The notes under the pieces were generated by a model. It was not told the DNA's origin and searched no databases. It worked only from the letters and a program-made list of their open reading frames with translations. A stretch of 64,000 bases of DNA from Trogon surrucura (taxonomy: Eukaryota > Chordata > Aves > Trogoniformes > Trogonidae). Of the stretch, positions 13,551-25,458 are shown one piece after another. The first letter of the stretch is position 1, and each line of letters starts with the position of its first letter. The DNA lies in contig CM036626.1 in NCBI GenBank assembly GCA_020746105.1, positions 16,566,001-16,630,000 on the forward strand. The letters run 5' to 3'. The position numbers and the translations under genes are program-made.

Positions 13551-15132
13551 AACAGTTGGAGACCGTCCTCAGGAGCCTCAGTCCCCTAAGGCCCCAGAGG
13601 AAGTCATGACAAAGGAGGAGTCTGCCCTGATTGATGAGGAGTGGGTTAAGGATCAGTTTGAACACTTGGACATTCATAAATCCATGGGCCCTGATGGGAT
13701 GCACCCACAGGTGCTGAGGGAGCTGGCGGGAGTCATTGCTAGGCCACTCTCCATCATCTTTGGTAAGTCATGGGTAACAGGTGAGGTGCCTGAAGACTGG
13801 AGGAAAGCGAATGTCACTCCAGTCTATAAGAAGGGCAGGAAGGATGACCCGAGTAACTACAGACCGGTCAGCCTCACCTCCATCCCTGGAAAGGTGATGG
13901 AACATCTTATCCTTGACACTGTCTCTAGGCATATCAAGGATAAGAAGGTTATTAGGGGCAGTCAGCATGGCTTTGCCAAGGGGAAGTCATGTTTGACCAA
14001 CCTGATAGCCTTTTACGAAGACATAACCAGGTGGATGGATGGTGGCCATGCAGTGGACGTGGTCTACCTGGACATCAGCAAGGCCTTTGACACCGTCTCC
14101 CACAGCATCCTCATAGGTAAACTGAGGAAGTGTGGTCTGGATGACCAAGTATTAAGGTGGGTCGAGAACTGGTTGAAGGGAAGAAGCCAGAGGGTTGTGG
14201 TCAATGGAGCCGAGTCTGGCTGGATGCCTGTGTCTAGTGGGGTCCCTCAGGGGTCAGTGCTTGGGCCGGTGCTGTTTAATATATTCATCAATGATCTGGA
14301 TGAGGAATTAGAGAATGTTGTCAGCAAGTTTGCTGATGATACGAAGTTGGGGGGAGTGGTTGACACACCAGAAGGCTGTGCAGCCATTCAGAGAGACCTG
14401 GACAGGCTGGAGGGCTGGGCGGGGAGAAATCTTATGAAGTTTAATAAGGGCAAGTGTAGAGTTTTGCACTTGGGAAAAAATAACCCCATGTGCCAATATA
14501 GGTTGGGGACTGCCCTGCTGGAGAGCAGTGCAGGGGAAAGGGACCTGGGGGTTCTAGTGGACAGCAGGATGACCATGAGCCAGCAGTGTGCCCTCGTGGC
14601 CAAGAAGGCCAATGGCATCCTGGGGTGTATTAGAAGGGGAGTAGCAAGTAGGTCAAGAGAGGTCCTCCTGCCCCTCTACTCTGCCCTGGTGAGGCCGCAT
14701 CTGGAATATTGTGTCCAGTTCTGGGCCCCTCAGTTCAAGAAGGACAGGGAGCTGCTTGAGAGAGTCCAGCGTAGAGCCACAAAGATGGTGAAGGGAGTGG
14801 AGCATCTCCCTTATGAGGAAAGGCTGAAGGAGCTGGATCTCTTTAGCTTGGAGAAGAGGAGGCTGAGGGGTGACCTCATCAATGTTTATAAATATGTCAA
14901 GGGGGAATGTCAGGAGGATGGAGCCAGGCTCTTTTCAGCGGCGTCCACTGACAGGACAAGGGGCAATGGGTGGAAGCTGGAACACAGGAGGTTCCAGAAA
15001 AATATGAGGAAAAACTTTTTCACTGTGAGGGTGACTGAGCACTGGAACAGGCTGCCTAGGGAGGTTGTGGAATCTCCATCTCTTGAGACATTCAAAACCC
15101 GCCTGGACGCGTTCCTGTGCGCTCTAGTGTAG
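13546..15132 (+). CDS. CR1 ORF2 reverse transcriptase part, 528 codons
   Basis: This frame encodes the reverse transcriptase and C-terminal region of CR1 ORF2, the enzyme that copies LINE RNA into DNA at a nicked chromosomal site. Visible motifs are NYRPVS (residues 104-109), the first catalytic motif YLDISKAFD (174-182, with an Asp at 176), [11 protein letters not shown] (231-241), IFINDLD just after it, and the catalytic FADD box (262-265). These are followed by the conserved C-terminal tract around [13 protein letters not shown] and [13 protein letters not shown]. No stop or frameshift interrupts 528 codons. The first ATG (13546) lies in or at the edge of flanking DNA, so it is not the natural start. 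Roughly 400 residues, including the endonuclease, are absent compared with full ORF2 proteins. Expression is not implied. The element supplies no promoter here, and the frame is best read as a well-preserved fragment rather than a host gene. Confidence 0.88.
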   Translation: MITVGDRPQEPQSPKAPEEVMTKEESALIDEEWVKDQFEHLDIHKSMGPDGMHPQVLRELAGVIARPLSIIFGKSWVTGEVPEDWRKANVTPVYKKGRKDDPSNYRPVSLTSIPGKVMEHLILDTVSRHIKDKKVIRGSQHGFAKGKSCLTNLIAFYEDITRWMDGGHAVDVVYLDISKAFDTVSHSILIGKLRKCGLDDQVLRWVENWLKGRSQRVVVNGAESGWMPVSSGVPQGSVLGPVLFNIFINDLDEELENVVSKFADDTKLGGVVDTPEGCAAIQRDLDRLEGWAGRNLMKFNKGKCRVLHLGKNNPMCQYRLGTALLESSAGERDLGVLVDSRMTMSQQCALVAKKANGILGCIRRGVASRSREVLLPLYSALVRPHLEYCVQFWAPQFKKDRELLERVQRRATKMVKGVEHLPYEERLKELDLFSLEKRRLRGDLINVYKYVKGECQEDGARLFSAASTDRTRGNGWKLEHRRFQKNMRKNFFTVRVTEHWNRLPREVVESPSLETFKTRLDAFLCALV

Positions 15133-15220
15133 GTGATCCTGCTCTGGCAGGGGGGTTGGACTAGATGATCTTTGAGGTCCCTTCCAACCTTTAACATTCT
15201 GTGATTCTGTGATTCTGTGA
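13551..15220 (+). mobile_element. CR1 LINE, 5'-truncated, open RT frame
   Basis: A non-LTR retrotransposon of the CR1 family, about 1.67 kb long against roughly 4.5 kb for a full element. It contains the reverse transcriptase and C-terminal part of ORF2. After the stop come the short CR1 3' UTR (TTGGACTAGATGATCTTTGAGGTCCCTTCCAACC) and a tail of ATTCTGTG octamers at about 15197-15219. ORF1 and the apurinic-type endonuclease half of ORF2 are missing, as expected from incomplete target-primed reverse transcription. Base composition is clearly more GC-rich than the flanks. The 5' edge is not sharply defined: it lies near 13551-13557, where a 6-bp AACAGT also occurs just after the tail. The uninterrupted frame marks it as a relatively young copy, but without the missing half it cannot move by itself. 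Confidence 0.93.
15197..15220 (+). repeat. CR1 3' terminal octamer repeats
   Basis: Three tandem ATTCTGTG units end the CR1 element. In this family the octamers replace a poly-A tail and are part of the template end used to start reverse transcription. They fix the 3' edge and the orientation of the insertion. Confidence 0.9.
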
Positions 15221-18200
15221 ACAGTGTTTCAGTTAAGTCTTATCAAATACTCTCCATTTTATTCTCCATTTTCAGGGATTTATAATTTTCTTATAAAAAT
15301 TCGCTCAACCTTGACACTTTGCATCCATGGTTTCATTCTGGAAGATATTTTTGAAGATACAAAAGCAGAAATATGCCTATTCTGGCAGTGGCTTTTATGA
15401 ATATTAATTTTCAATCCTGCTGCACAGCACATTGGAAAGTTGAAAAAAAACCTGCTAAAAAATACTGCTATAAAAAAAAGAAAAAAAAAACTTTGGAGAA
15501 ATATAGCTTGGATTATCCCCTGAAATCTTGATCTCTTGAATATGATTAGATAGATTTTGAGGGTTTGTTGTCCAACTTCAGAGAGAGATGCTGAGATGTA
15601 GATACCTTTTCGCTGTACTTCCTGCTAGGACTGGACACTCTCTTTCTTAGAAGGTTCCTTGCCCCATGAAAGAAGAACCTTTAGAGGTAGGGAGGATGCC
15701 CAAGCACCCGCAGTCCTGAAAGCAGCGTGAATTAGCAAGTTTAGCAAGTGAGCCTTAGCTCTGAGGGGTGGGAAATCCTGTATTACACAAACACCCTGTA
15801 GGTTTACAAGATTGGCAATGGACACAGTTGCACCAAGTTTGAGGGCTCTGGAGAATTACGGGGAATAAACTATCTAATTGTTAAGTTGCTTAGGGTCATT
15901 GTAGGGTCTCCATCATTAGACCTCAAGCTGGAGAGGCTAGGCTAAGCATGTGTCAGTAACATTTCCAGTACAGTTAATTCTGCCTTAGGGCAGAGGGAGA
16001 TATGGTCTCTCTCACATGCCCTCTGGCCCATTTTTCCCTCATTTTTCATCATAAAATCTGCTATATACTTTGTCATTGGTGTTACTTATTCCTCTCCCTA
16101 TTTCACCAGGCAAGTGCTTTACAGTTGCCTTGAGTGGGTCCTTATTTCTTAGTGCAGAGCAAAGTTTTTTGTTCTCAGTAGAGGTCTCCATTTTTCTGTC
16201 CTTTTTACCTAATGTATCTGAGCCTGGTGTCATCTTGATTTCATTGGCATTTAAACTGCTTGACATCTTTAGCCCTCAAGGATGCTCTGAGCTGTAAAGA
16301 CTCCTTGCTGAAACTGCTGTTCTGGAGTTATAGGTGATGCACGATTGGTTGGCTGCTTTGTGTGCTAAAGAAATCAAGCAGCATGTAGCTTCTCCCATTA
16401 AAAATTAACGCTCTGCAGTAGGCAGTAAAGACCTTAAATGTTTTGCTGTTAAGGAGCAAATAACAGAAAAACACCACCTTACAGAAGGAAGGATGCTTCG
16501 GGTTGGGAGCTTTCTCTTGTTATGTGGCTATCCCCACCTTGAATCTGAGGACTGGAGAAAGATGTCCAGGAATGTGTGATTGCACGTGTGAGTTGCTTGA
16601 ATGTTATTCTACCTTTCATAATCACGCTGCTGTTACCTGGAATAGCCGTTTCATGTATGCAATATGTTAAGAAATGGATAAGTACCTGTGTGAATTGATA
16701 GCACTTTGGGTGTTCTTTCATACACTTCATGTGCGTGTAAAGCTTCACATGCCTGCAGATGGCTAATTTGAGAAGAGGCCTGTGGGAAATTTGGCGTAGA
16801 GTGCATTCACTAAAGCAAATAACAATAATTCATGTGGGAAAGAGTGAAAGGATCATTTAAAATGGAGCACTGGTTCCAGAACTTCTCAGACATCGGTAAA
16901 TATCCTGGGTTAAGATGCTAAGCTTGTGGAAGGGGAGCTGGGGATTTGGTAGTCATTTAGGGTTATGTGAAGATAAATTGTAGGATGTCAGTGTTCATGT
17001 CTGTTTTACACACTCAGTCTGCAACGGGAGTTTTGGCTGGTGCATGGGGTTCTGCTCCCCTGTTGTAGCTGTCTCAGGCTGTTCTTCACTCTGCAAAACA
17101 GCAGCAACTTGAAGCCTGAAAAATGTCCATAGAGCGGGATGCAGTGATTAGAGCGGACTGGTGGAAAGCTGGCACGTTTCCTCCGTCTGCCTGAAATGGT
17201 ATCGTGTTTTTGGCAAGGACCACAGTGAAAGAAATGAGAGGGGGCATTCTGTGCAGCCAGCTGTCAGTGCTCATGTCCACCTCCCCTCTGCCTATCTGGT
17301 ACATCGGCCCTCTTTCAGTTTTGCCATCTAAATGCTAAACAGGAGGGCTGGTGCATGTCTGTAACTCTGCAGTGCTCTTGTTGTACTCCATGCTGTTATC
17401 AGATGAGAAAGAAAAATGGGTGCTAAGTAATCAAAGATTTAGGAGAGCTGTGAAGCATGGCCATGCAAATAAGAGGAAAAAGTATAATGTTATAAAAATG
17501 AAGTGTTTGTCTGGAGAAACTCTCTGGATTAAAATAAGTCTATCTGTTTAAGGGTTGCAGCAAAGGGTTCTTCAGCTCATTTTGGATGCGACAGGGGCCT
17601 TACAGGGTATAAAAGCTGCTGCTCAGTTGCTGTCTAAATGGAAGTAATTGCAATAAACTAATGGTATAATAAAGACTAGTTAGAATAAATGCTGCTAATG
17701 ACAGTAACACGTTAACAGTGATATGGTGATTGTTGGGTATTGGTGGGTAATTGCTAGTTTTAATGTTAATTTTAAAGAAGAAATTATCTATTATCAACCA
17801 CTCACTTGTCCAGTACAATGCAAAGAGAGGTACTTAAGAAACACACCTGTTCAGACTCCCCTGGTTGCTTTACCCATGTTGCACCATGCTCCTCTGTAAA
17901 GTGTGTCCACGATCTCCCACACACATCCTTTGTGGAAAGAAAAGAGCAATGTCACTTTGAGACAGATCCACAGGGTTTAGACCAACTTTCCATTTCCTCA
18001 GTTAATTACCAACATAATCTCTAGATAATCTCTTCTCAAGCCTATGAAGATTGGCTGCCTTTGAATTCAGAGGACACTTAGTCTTTTTGGATGGTAGCCA
18101 TAGATTAAACTTCTTCAAAGTGGAGATAACTGTACTTTCCTGCTGTTGATTGAAACACGCTGCTGAACACTTCTGAAGCTGGATAACCCCTCCAGAAACG

Positions 18201-21004
18201 CAAACAATTTCTGGCCTCCTTGTGTCCTCCCTGCTCAGAGGTGCCAAATCCCATTATAACTCATTTCTGTGCAGACAGTCAATCATAGCCGTGTGGTTCG
18301 ATGTGTACGAGGATTTTCCAGTTATGCTAGGAATGCTTTATCAGTAGGAAATCACCCATTATGAAAGAGCCATTTCCACAGAAATTGTAAAATTGTGTCT
18401 ATAACTCTATTGATATGCACTGTTATTGCATAACTCTAAAGAGGGGAATTTTCTAACTCTGTTTTCTTAACTATCCTCATCGTGACTGAGTTCTTGCATC
18501 TCCCATGAAAGGAGATATCTCCAGTCCGTAGGAGATGTACCTCCATCGTTTGCACACCTCTGCTATCTCCAGTGCCCAGCGTTTTGGTATGTTCTGCAGA
18601 GATCATGTGCCTACGAAAATGCTTATAAGGTTTGTCTGGTGTCATCTCTGGGCACTTTGCAGATCAGAGAACTGTCAGAGGAAATTTGAATGTTTTCTGG
18701 GGTGGGGGGAAGGCAAATTTATTTAAATGAACAAATTTACCCAATCTTGTGTGCTTGTCTTCTGTGTTTCTCACACCATCTTTCCAGTTCCATGGAGGTA
18801 CAGATTATCTAAGGAGCCATTTGTCCACTGCATGTGTATGGCTGGGAGTGCAGAGTCTCATAAACCAGTTTCGTTTCTTATGAGCCACAGTGGCCTCTAA
18901 GACCATTCCTGGCCTGATCCTTCAGGCTATTCACTTCTGATCTTAATGGGCTCACTTAAAAATGCTGGGATCTGGCAGAATAAATCCATCTTGTGTCAAT
19001 GTTGGAGAAAAAAAATGCGAAATTTTAGAAAAATTTAGTAATTTCTGAGACAGTGGAAGAATCAAATGCTTGATATGTACTTTCCTGTAGGGCATAATTT
19101 TAAATTAAATTTTGTTTTTTGAAGTGGCCTCACACTTACTAAGTATTTCACATCAAAACAATACAGGTACCTGCATAGTCATGTCGGTGAGGTTTGTCTC
19201 TAGCAGTAAGTCTGTGGTTTAATTTTCTAATGCTTATTTACAGATTAAACCCTACCCATATCTGAATGTAACTTAGTAAGTATCTGTGTGGTTTTGACAC
19301 AAGATATGACCCATCGTTCAAATACCCATACAGTAATTTCCCATGAGCTCAGAGGAAATCATTCCATCTCCCAGTGGATATCCAGCACCATTTTCTATTG
19401 TACTTGAAATTTCTTCACTTGTGAATATTGCATTCCTTCTCCACCCCAGACACAGAGTCATTCCAGTTTCTGCTAATAAGTTTTTGATCAGGTTTTCTTT
19501 GTACTCTCATCTTTTGAAAGCTCACCACTAGGGTAAATTTCTCTTTTATCTTCATATAGCCTTCTCCTCCCCTTTTTCTGTGAAAACATCTGAAATTGTT
19601 AAGGAAGAAAGTTGCAGTGCAAACATAATTTGTTTGTTTTATTTGAAATTGTAAATTTCCTTTTTAAAAATTCTCCCCACATTGAAAGAACAAAAAAAAA
19701 AACCACCACACAACAACAACTTATTTTATCTTGTGACATTAAAATCTGGGATTTCTACTTATGAAGAGTAAGACAGCTCTTTCGTTCACCAGCTGTATGT
19801 GTTTTTACAAATGTCAGACTTAGTTTTGAATGAAAATGCCTGAAAATATGACTGCATACTTGAATATGGTGCCGTAAAGATGCCTGAAAAGACAAGAGTT
19901 GGGATTGACACTCTCCAGGTGGAGGAACTTGTGCAAAATTTGCATCTAGGCCTGATATTTTGAATGTTATCTGCAAAATACAACAGCTGAAGAGTTTGCT
20001 AATCAAACTCTGCTCTTTCCTGAAGTGCTAAAGATGTTACTATGGCTAAAATGTTTATGGTTATGTGAAATGTAGAGAGGTGGGTGAGAAATAGCTTTTA
20101 GAGAATTACAGTGATTTTTATTTAAGACATAGAAAACTTTGACTTGACTTTCTACTGTGAAATAAATTGAAAATGGAATTACATGCAATGTCGGAAAGCA
20201 CTGACCTGGCAGCCAGCAACATGTTTTTTATGACGTGGTGGAAAGGTTGGCTCTGCGTGCTGCCATGGGATGGAGCCATCATTCCTCAGCCAGCACAGCC
20301 CTGCCTGTGCGCCCCAGCTTCCTCTGGTGATGTAGCTCTGGTTTCAGCTTGGCCACTGCTTTGCCCAGCAGACACTATTCCAGCATAACCTTCTTGCCCA
20401 AAACTCCTAGAAAAAAAGTATGAAGAGTTAGGTTACCCTTTGCTCGTGTCCCCTCTTCCCGACCACTGCCATAGAGCCTGAATAATCTTCAGGCTGGGAG
20501 AGTCTATATGAAACACTATTTCAGTAACTCGCTGCCAGTTGTATCATATCTGCTCTCTTCTCCTGCCATGGTCTTTATTTTCCTAAGGCTATGAATGGAA
20601 TCCAAAAATCCTGTGAGCTGGACCTACTCTATTAAAGACTAGTCTTTCTGAGGCCAGAAAGAATAAAGTCTCTAGCAAGGAAAAGGCTTTCAACTTGGCT
20701 CAGGCGGATGAGCTCTCCTGGCATTGCTGCAGCCGTGTAAAATGCCACCAGATAAAGCTCTAATCCACAGTAAGGTGTAAAGCCAGATCTTTCAGACAGG
20801 GATGTCAGCAGCCTTTTTGTTTTCTGAAATGAGGACTGTGAGTAATCCTAAGGTTACCGTCTCATCAGAATGCCATAATTGGGTTTAGTAAGATTTTGAA
20901 ATGCTGTGACTGCGTATGGAGGTGTATAAAAAGAAATTTTTGTTTCTTGTGTTGAGCTTTTAGAATGTAAAACCTCCCTGCTCATATCTGGTTTGTTACA
21001 CAAA
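15221..21004. other. Noncoding DNA, simple repeats only
   Basis: No gene or interspersed repeat recognised. A-rich tracts occur at 15472-15490 and 19692-19720 (the latter running into CCA/CAA repeats). Open frames are short and overlap on both strands. Confidence 0.5.
15472..15490. repeat. A-rich tract
   Basis: Eight A, one G, then ten A. It is a simple low-complexity tract 250 bp beyond the CR1 tail and is not part of that element. Confidence 0.6.
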
Positions 21005-21119
21005 TCACAGTTTAAAATAGAGTGCATGTTTTACATCTACATATGCATGAGCGTGTGTGTACACTGAACACTTTAAAATATATGAATTTGGTATTAACCA
21101 TTTGGTGGTTAATAAATTC

Positions 21120-22010
21120 TGAAGGGAGAAAGGACTTTTCTGAATTTCTGGATCACACATGATCAGTCCCTGTAACTTTATAAGGTGCGCCAGATCCCAG
21201 TTGACGTGAGCTAATATAGTCTCAATGAAACCGAGAGCAGCTCCAATCAGAGTCAACTGATAATTCAGCCTGTTTAATAAATAAGTTTCAGAAATAAACT
21301 GTTTATCCACTTTACTTTTAGAGTATTTGCAGTGGCAGGATATTTTCAGGAAGCAAAAATATGCAGCTCCCAAACTTGCTAAAAATATAAAGACTTGAAC
21401 GCTGTTAAAAGGTGTTATTTTTATTGAATGTGCTTTATTACTTGCATAATTGGCATAAAACAGAAAGCATTTCATGATAATGATATTGTTCATACTTCTG
21501 TAATAATTAGTGTCAGTATTTCAAGGGCATAATACCAGTTAGAAAAATGCCTGCAATTATAGTATTAATTCATTGGGAAGTAGATCTTTAGCCAGTTTTT
21601 ATGAGGAAACACTGCTTTGGTCAGTGACCAGGTAGAGGATTCCAAAGAAAATTATTCTGAGTTCCAACGTGGCACCAGGTGTTTTACATCCCTCACATAA
21701 TTAAAGCTTAATGTGGAAGTGATGCCTTAACGGACTTAACTGGGAAAATGCAAATATTAGACTGACTTAGTATGTTCCACTTTTACAATGTATTAATTGC
21801 TGTAAATATGCAAAGGTATGCAATTAAAAGAGCAAATGAGTATTTCTAATTAGGATGGAATGGTAGCGCATTTCATCAAAGTAGGACGCAGTGTGCTACT
21901 TAGCTGTGTATATGTTTTTGCCAATTAGTCAACGAGGAATTCTCGTATGAACAATTGAGCCTTATATAATTGGGAAACGAGCACTGAAGCACCAAAGTCC
22001 AAACCCAACA
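21120..22010. promoter_or_regulatory. Candidate conserved noncoding/enhancer block
   Basis: The block combines AT-rich homeodomain-type cores (TAATTA, CAATTAG, ATTAATTG), an ATGCAAAT octamer-type site near 21749 with a second TATGCAAA further right, and scattered retained CpGs. It has no simple-sequence runs. This composition is typical of vertebrate developmental enhancers in gene deserts. Part of it (21005-21493, minus) is also open for 162 codons, which could be a by-product of the missing stops or of slow divergence. No alignment was possible, so the call is inference. Confidence 0.25.
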
Positions 22011-22074
22011 TTTATATTACCTTGTAACACAACAGGGTACTTCTGGCCTCCTTTGCATCTGGGGAAGGGGATAA

Positions 22075-22420
22075 TTCATCGACAAAACCTGTGCCTGCAC
22101 CTGGGAGCGTGGGTTCCTCCTCGCTGCCTGTGCTGCCACGCACCGATGGGGCCGCCCGGCAGAGATGTCAGGGAGAGCCCTACTTACAGTCAGACAGAGC
22201 AACGCACATTTTAGGAAACCAGGTCCCTGAGCAGCCCGGGGGCACAGCTGATTTCTAAACCCCGTGCAGTTTGGCGTTCGGATGTGTCTTTCGGCACATC
22301 GAGCAGCGTGGCAAGTGTCCACAGTACCGTGGAGGGGTGGAGCGTGGCTTTCCTGGCAGCCCCAGCCGTGTGTTAGAACCAGCTTGATCTCCGTGGCAGA
22401 ATACCGCACAAACAAGTTAC
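22075..22420. promoter_or_regulatory. CpG-rich patch
   Basis: About 20 CpGs fall within roughly 345 bp, for example in CACCGATGGGGCCGCCCGG and TTTCGGCACATCGAGCAGCG, while neighbouring kilobases have very few. Size and density are borderline for a CpG island. No TATA box, start codon with donor, or exon could be tied to it. It sits directly beside the candidate enhancer block at 21120-22010. Confidence 0.3.
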
Positions 22421-23143
22421 CAGCTCTTTCCTAGAAAGCATTTAGAAACAGGTCTAAACTGGGAGTATTGCAGAAATATAACTCTTGGCTAAAATAGTTT
22501 TGGTCTGATCTTCTCCGCAGAGCTGCATCTTTGTGGATGCACGTGTGGGAGAGGAGCAATTCCTTGGGGGTGTGGGATGGGCCAGGGCTGCACGGCTGCT
22601 GGGACCGTGGCAAGTGGCCTGATGAAGGCTGGGGTAGCTGAGCACCATGCCAGGGGTACAGCCCTCAGATGCTGATACCAAATCTGTATGCTGAACCATC
22701 CACACCATCCATAATGCTGCTGCCTCCTTTGAGAACGCACGTAGAATTAGTCTCAAGGAGAAAAGACAACGCAGAAAGAACCGTGCCTCGCCAATAGCAC
22801 CTAAGGAGACTTTCCGCTGTGTGTTTTGCAACCAGACTTGCCTATCCCGCATCGGCCTTTTTAGCCACCAGCACGCTTGTAGCAAGTGGGGGTAGAGCTC
22901 TTCCTATATCTTCGTTCGCAAAGCCTAGCCATGATGATGATGCTGAACCTCACAGAATTGGGAAGCAAAGCAATTTTTTGTGCAGTCCAGAATATCCTAG
23001 TGAATGGTCCGTATGTTGGACCAGGGGGAACTCAGAGCAGGTGGAGTTTCTCTTTGTTAACACTATGTGGCACATGCACTCCCATGGGAAAATTTGTGTT
23101 TAGTGATTTAGCAAATTAACTATTTGGAAATTTTAAGACTAGA

Positions 23144-23179
23144 TTCTTTTTTTCTTTTTTTCTTTTTGTTTTTTTTTTT
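23144..23179. repeat. T-rich low-complexity tract
   Basis: A run of T interrupted by single C and G bases. It is a simple repeat without an adjacent recognisable retroposon. Confidence 0.7.
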
Positions 23180-24090
23180 CCTCTGGTGAGAGGAATGGGA
23201 TTAAAAGGGGAATAACTTCTGTTCTTGACTAACACCTTTGGGAGAAGCTATAGGGAAAAGGATGCTGCTAATACAAATTGGAGTCACAAATACGTCAGTC
23301 AAGATGTCAGTTTAGACTGATGTGGGATTTGCAGGAGGAAAAGTTTAGTCTGCCTGTCATGGGGAGCTAAAAATCTGAAACTGCTTTGAAAAGCCCTTGA
23401 AGGGGCAATGGAACATGAGAAGAATGAGGAAGAGGAGCGGTGGAGCACACAGCAAAGACCCCAACCCAAGCACTTATGGAGCTACTCAGCACAAGAATGT
23501 CCTTCTAGTCTTCATAATGCTTTGCTGGGCTTAGGGCTACTCTTCCCTTGTTTTTGGATAGTTTCCCTGTGTTTGTGAGAATTTAGAATCTCTGTTGTAA
23601 GTTAAGTTTAGGGTGTTCGTTTGCGGGGAGGAAAAAGCATTTCTTATTTGTATCATAAGACAAATGCGCTTAGATACAGGCTGTACTTAAAGAATTGACT
23701 GAAAGCCTCTGTGACAGATGAAACAGAACTTTCTGGGATTGCAGAATAAAATAACATAATTCATAAGGTATTGGGCAGCCTCCTGCCCTGAGCTCTGACC
23801 CTTCAACAGATATTCTTCCCATAACCTCCTGAAATATTCCCAGAGCTTCTTTCATGGTGAAAGGTAGCTTGCTTAGTGCTTCTCCTATGCTCAGAAGGCA
23901 CTGGCCTGTAGCTATAAATAATTACTGACTACTCACACTGTCTAGCACAAAGTTCAGATTTGGACTTTCATTCAGATACCTCTGTGCCTGTTCATGCTTG
24001 CTGTACGTGGTAAAAGTTGTATTTTCTACATCCAGCCTGTTCAAGTGATTCTGTCATCTGGTTGAGATGCTCAGACAGGGAATTAAGTTG

Positions 24091-24142
24091 GGGTTTTTTT
24101 TGGTGTGGGTTTTTCTTTTCTTTCTTTTTTCTTTTTTTTTTC
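24091..24142. repeat. T/TTTC-rich low-complexity tract
   Basis: A pyrimidine-dominated tract of T runs separated by C, G and GTG. No gene context. Confidence 0.65.
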
Positions 24143-25142
24143 CTCATGAAAGTTTCTAAAACCTTGTTCTTTCCAAAAGAAATGAGTTAGTCACCTCAAT
24201 CCAGGCCGTCGGCATGTGGGTGTTTAAATCCCTTGTGTTCTACTGTGAACCACAACCAAAAGAATGAGTTTTGCCCTCCAACTGCCTTTCACAGCTTTCC
24301 TCAAGAGTTAGAGACATTCCTTGGCACTCAGGGGAGGCAGGGGTGGGGATGAGCAGATGAAGGTGGGGAGTATCTACAGGTGTCTCCATCCTGAAAGGCT
24401 CCAAGTTTTGGCAGCTGCCCCAAGGTAGGCTAATGCTCTTCATGCCATCTTTGCAGAAGGTCTGTGGTGGCCCAGCTTCTGCTGGGCTTAGCTGGAAGAA
24501 GGGTCACTCCAGGCTGGCCTCCATCGAGGCTGTGGTAACCGACGGCACTTTTGCAAAAGCTTTCACACCCCACCATGGGACTGCACCTCTGTTTCCTTTT
24601 AAAAGACCAGTTAGGTGTGGTAATGGCAACACAGGTCTCTTGCATCATGCCTGAGCCTGGCGCGTTGATAGCTGCACGCAAGCAATGCTTCAGTGGAGAG
24701 AACCAGCTTCTCCAGCTTTCAACAAACCTCCAGGAATTTTGCATCTGGTTATTTGCATGCTGCTGTTTTGACAGACCTCCTACTCCAAATGCTTCGCATC
24801 ACTCAAGTTTGCCAGGTATTGAGCTCCGTATTTTGAGTGAGGGTAACTTTCCTGATATATTGAGGGTGTTTAGTACTTTCATTTGACCTTAGCTTTAACT
24901 TGCTCATATTTGTCACTGGAAAAAAAGGTGATTAGGAAGATATATGGCTCTCTCTGCTGATGGCAGGCAGTGGATATGCAGCACAGTGGGCAGCTGCTGA
25001 TAGAACTGTTTCACGTTTAGTTCAGTTTAGATCTCAGGCTCACATCTCTGTCAGCTCTATTTGAATATCTCCTAGCACAATTTCAATATTTACTTCATGC
25101 AGAATAGAAAACATCTGGGATTTATGTGACTGCTCACAGGAG

Positions 25143-25164
25143 TAAAGAAAAAAAAAAGAAAAAA
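25143..25164. repeat. A-rich tract
   Basis: A runs interrupted by single G bases. Simple low-complexity DNA. Confidence 0.6.
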
Positions 25165-25410
25165 GTGATTCTGGGACTTTGCCTACAAAAGCCTCAACTT
25201 TCTGAGCAAAGCTCAATGGTGTTTGGCAGTGCTATAGTAGAAAATTAGAATGAAAATGGTATAAAGGATCCCGTTAGTACTGAAAGAACTTGTATTTCTG
25301 CAGAGTTTAGCGTAGCACATCATGCATTCCCAGAACTCTCTCTATGTATTCAAAAATAATGAACTGAAAACAAATTGGGTTTCTGCAGTACATTATACGT
25401 GCCAGCAGGG

Positions 25411-25458
25411 TTGTTTGTGTGTGTCTGAGATAAATGTGCGTGTGCCTGTGTGTGGGGG
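25411..25458. repeat. Imperfect GT-rich repeat
   Basis: Alternating GT units are broken by short unique pieces, ending in GTGTGTGGGGG. It is a degenerate microsatellite. Confidence 0.55.

Noticed and set aside
22454..22885. 143-codon minus-strand frame
   Set aside because: Overlaps other open frames in a GC-richer patch, with cysteine/tryptophan/serine-heavy text and no splice support.
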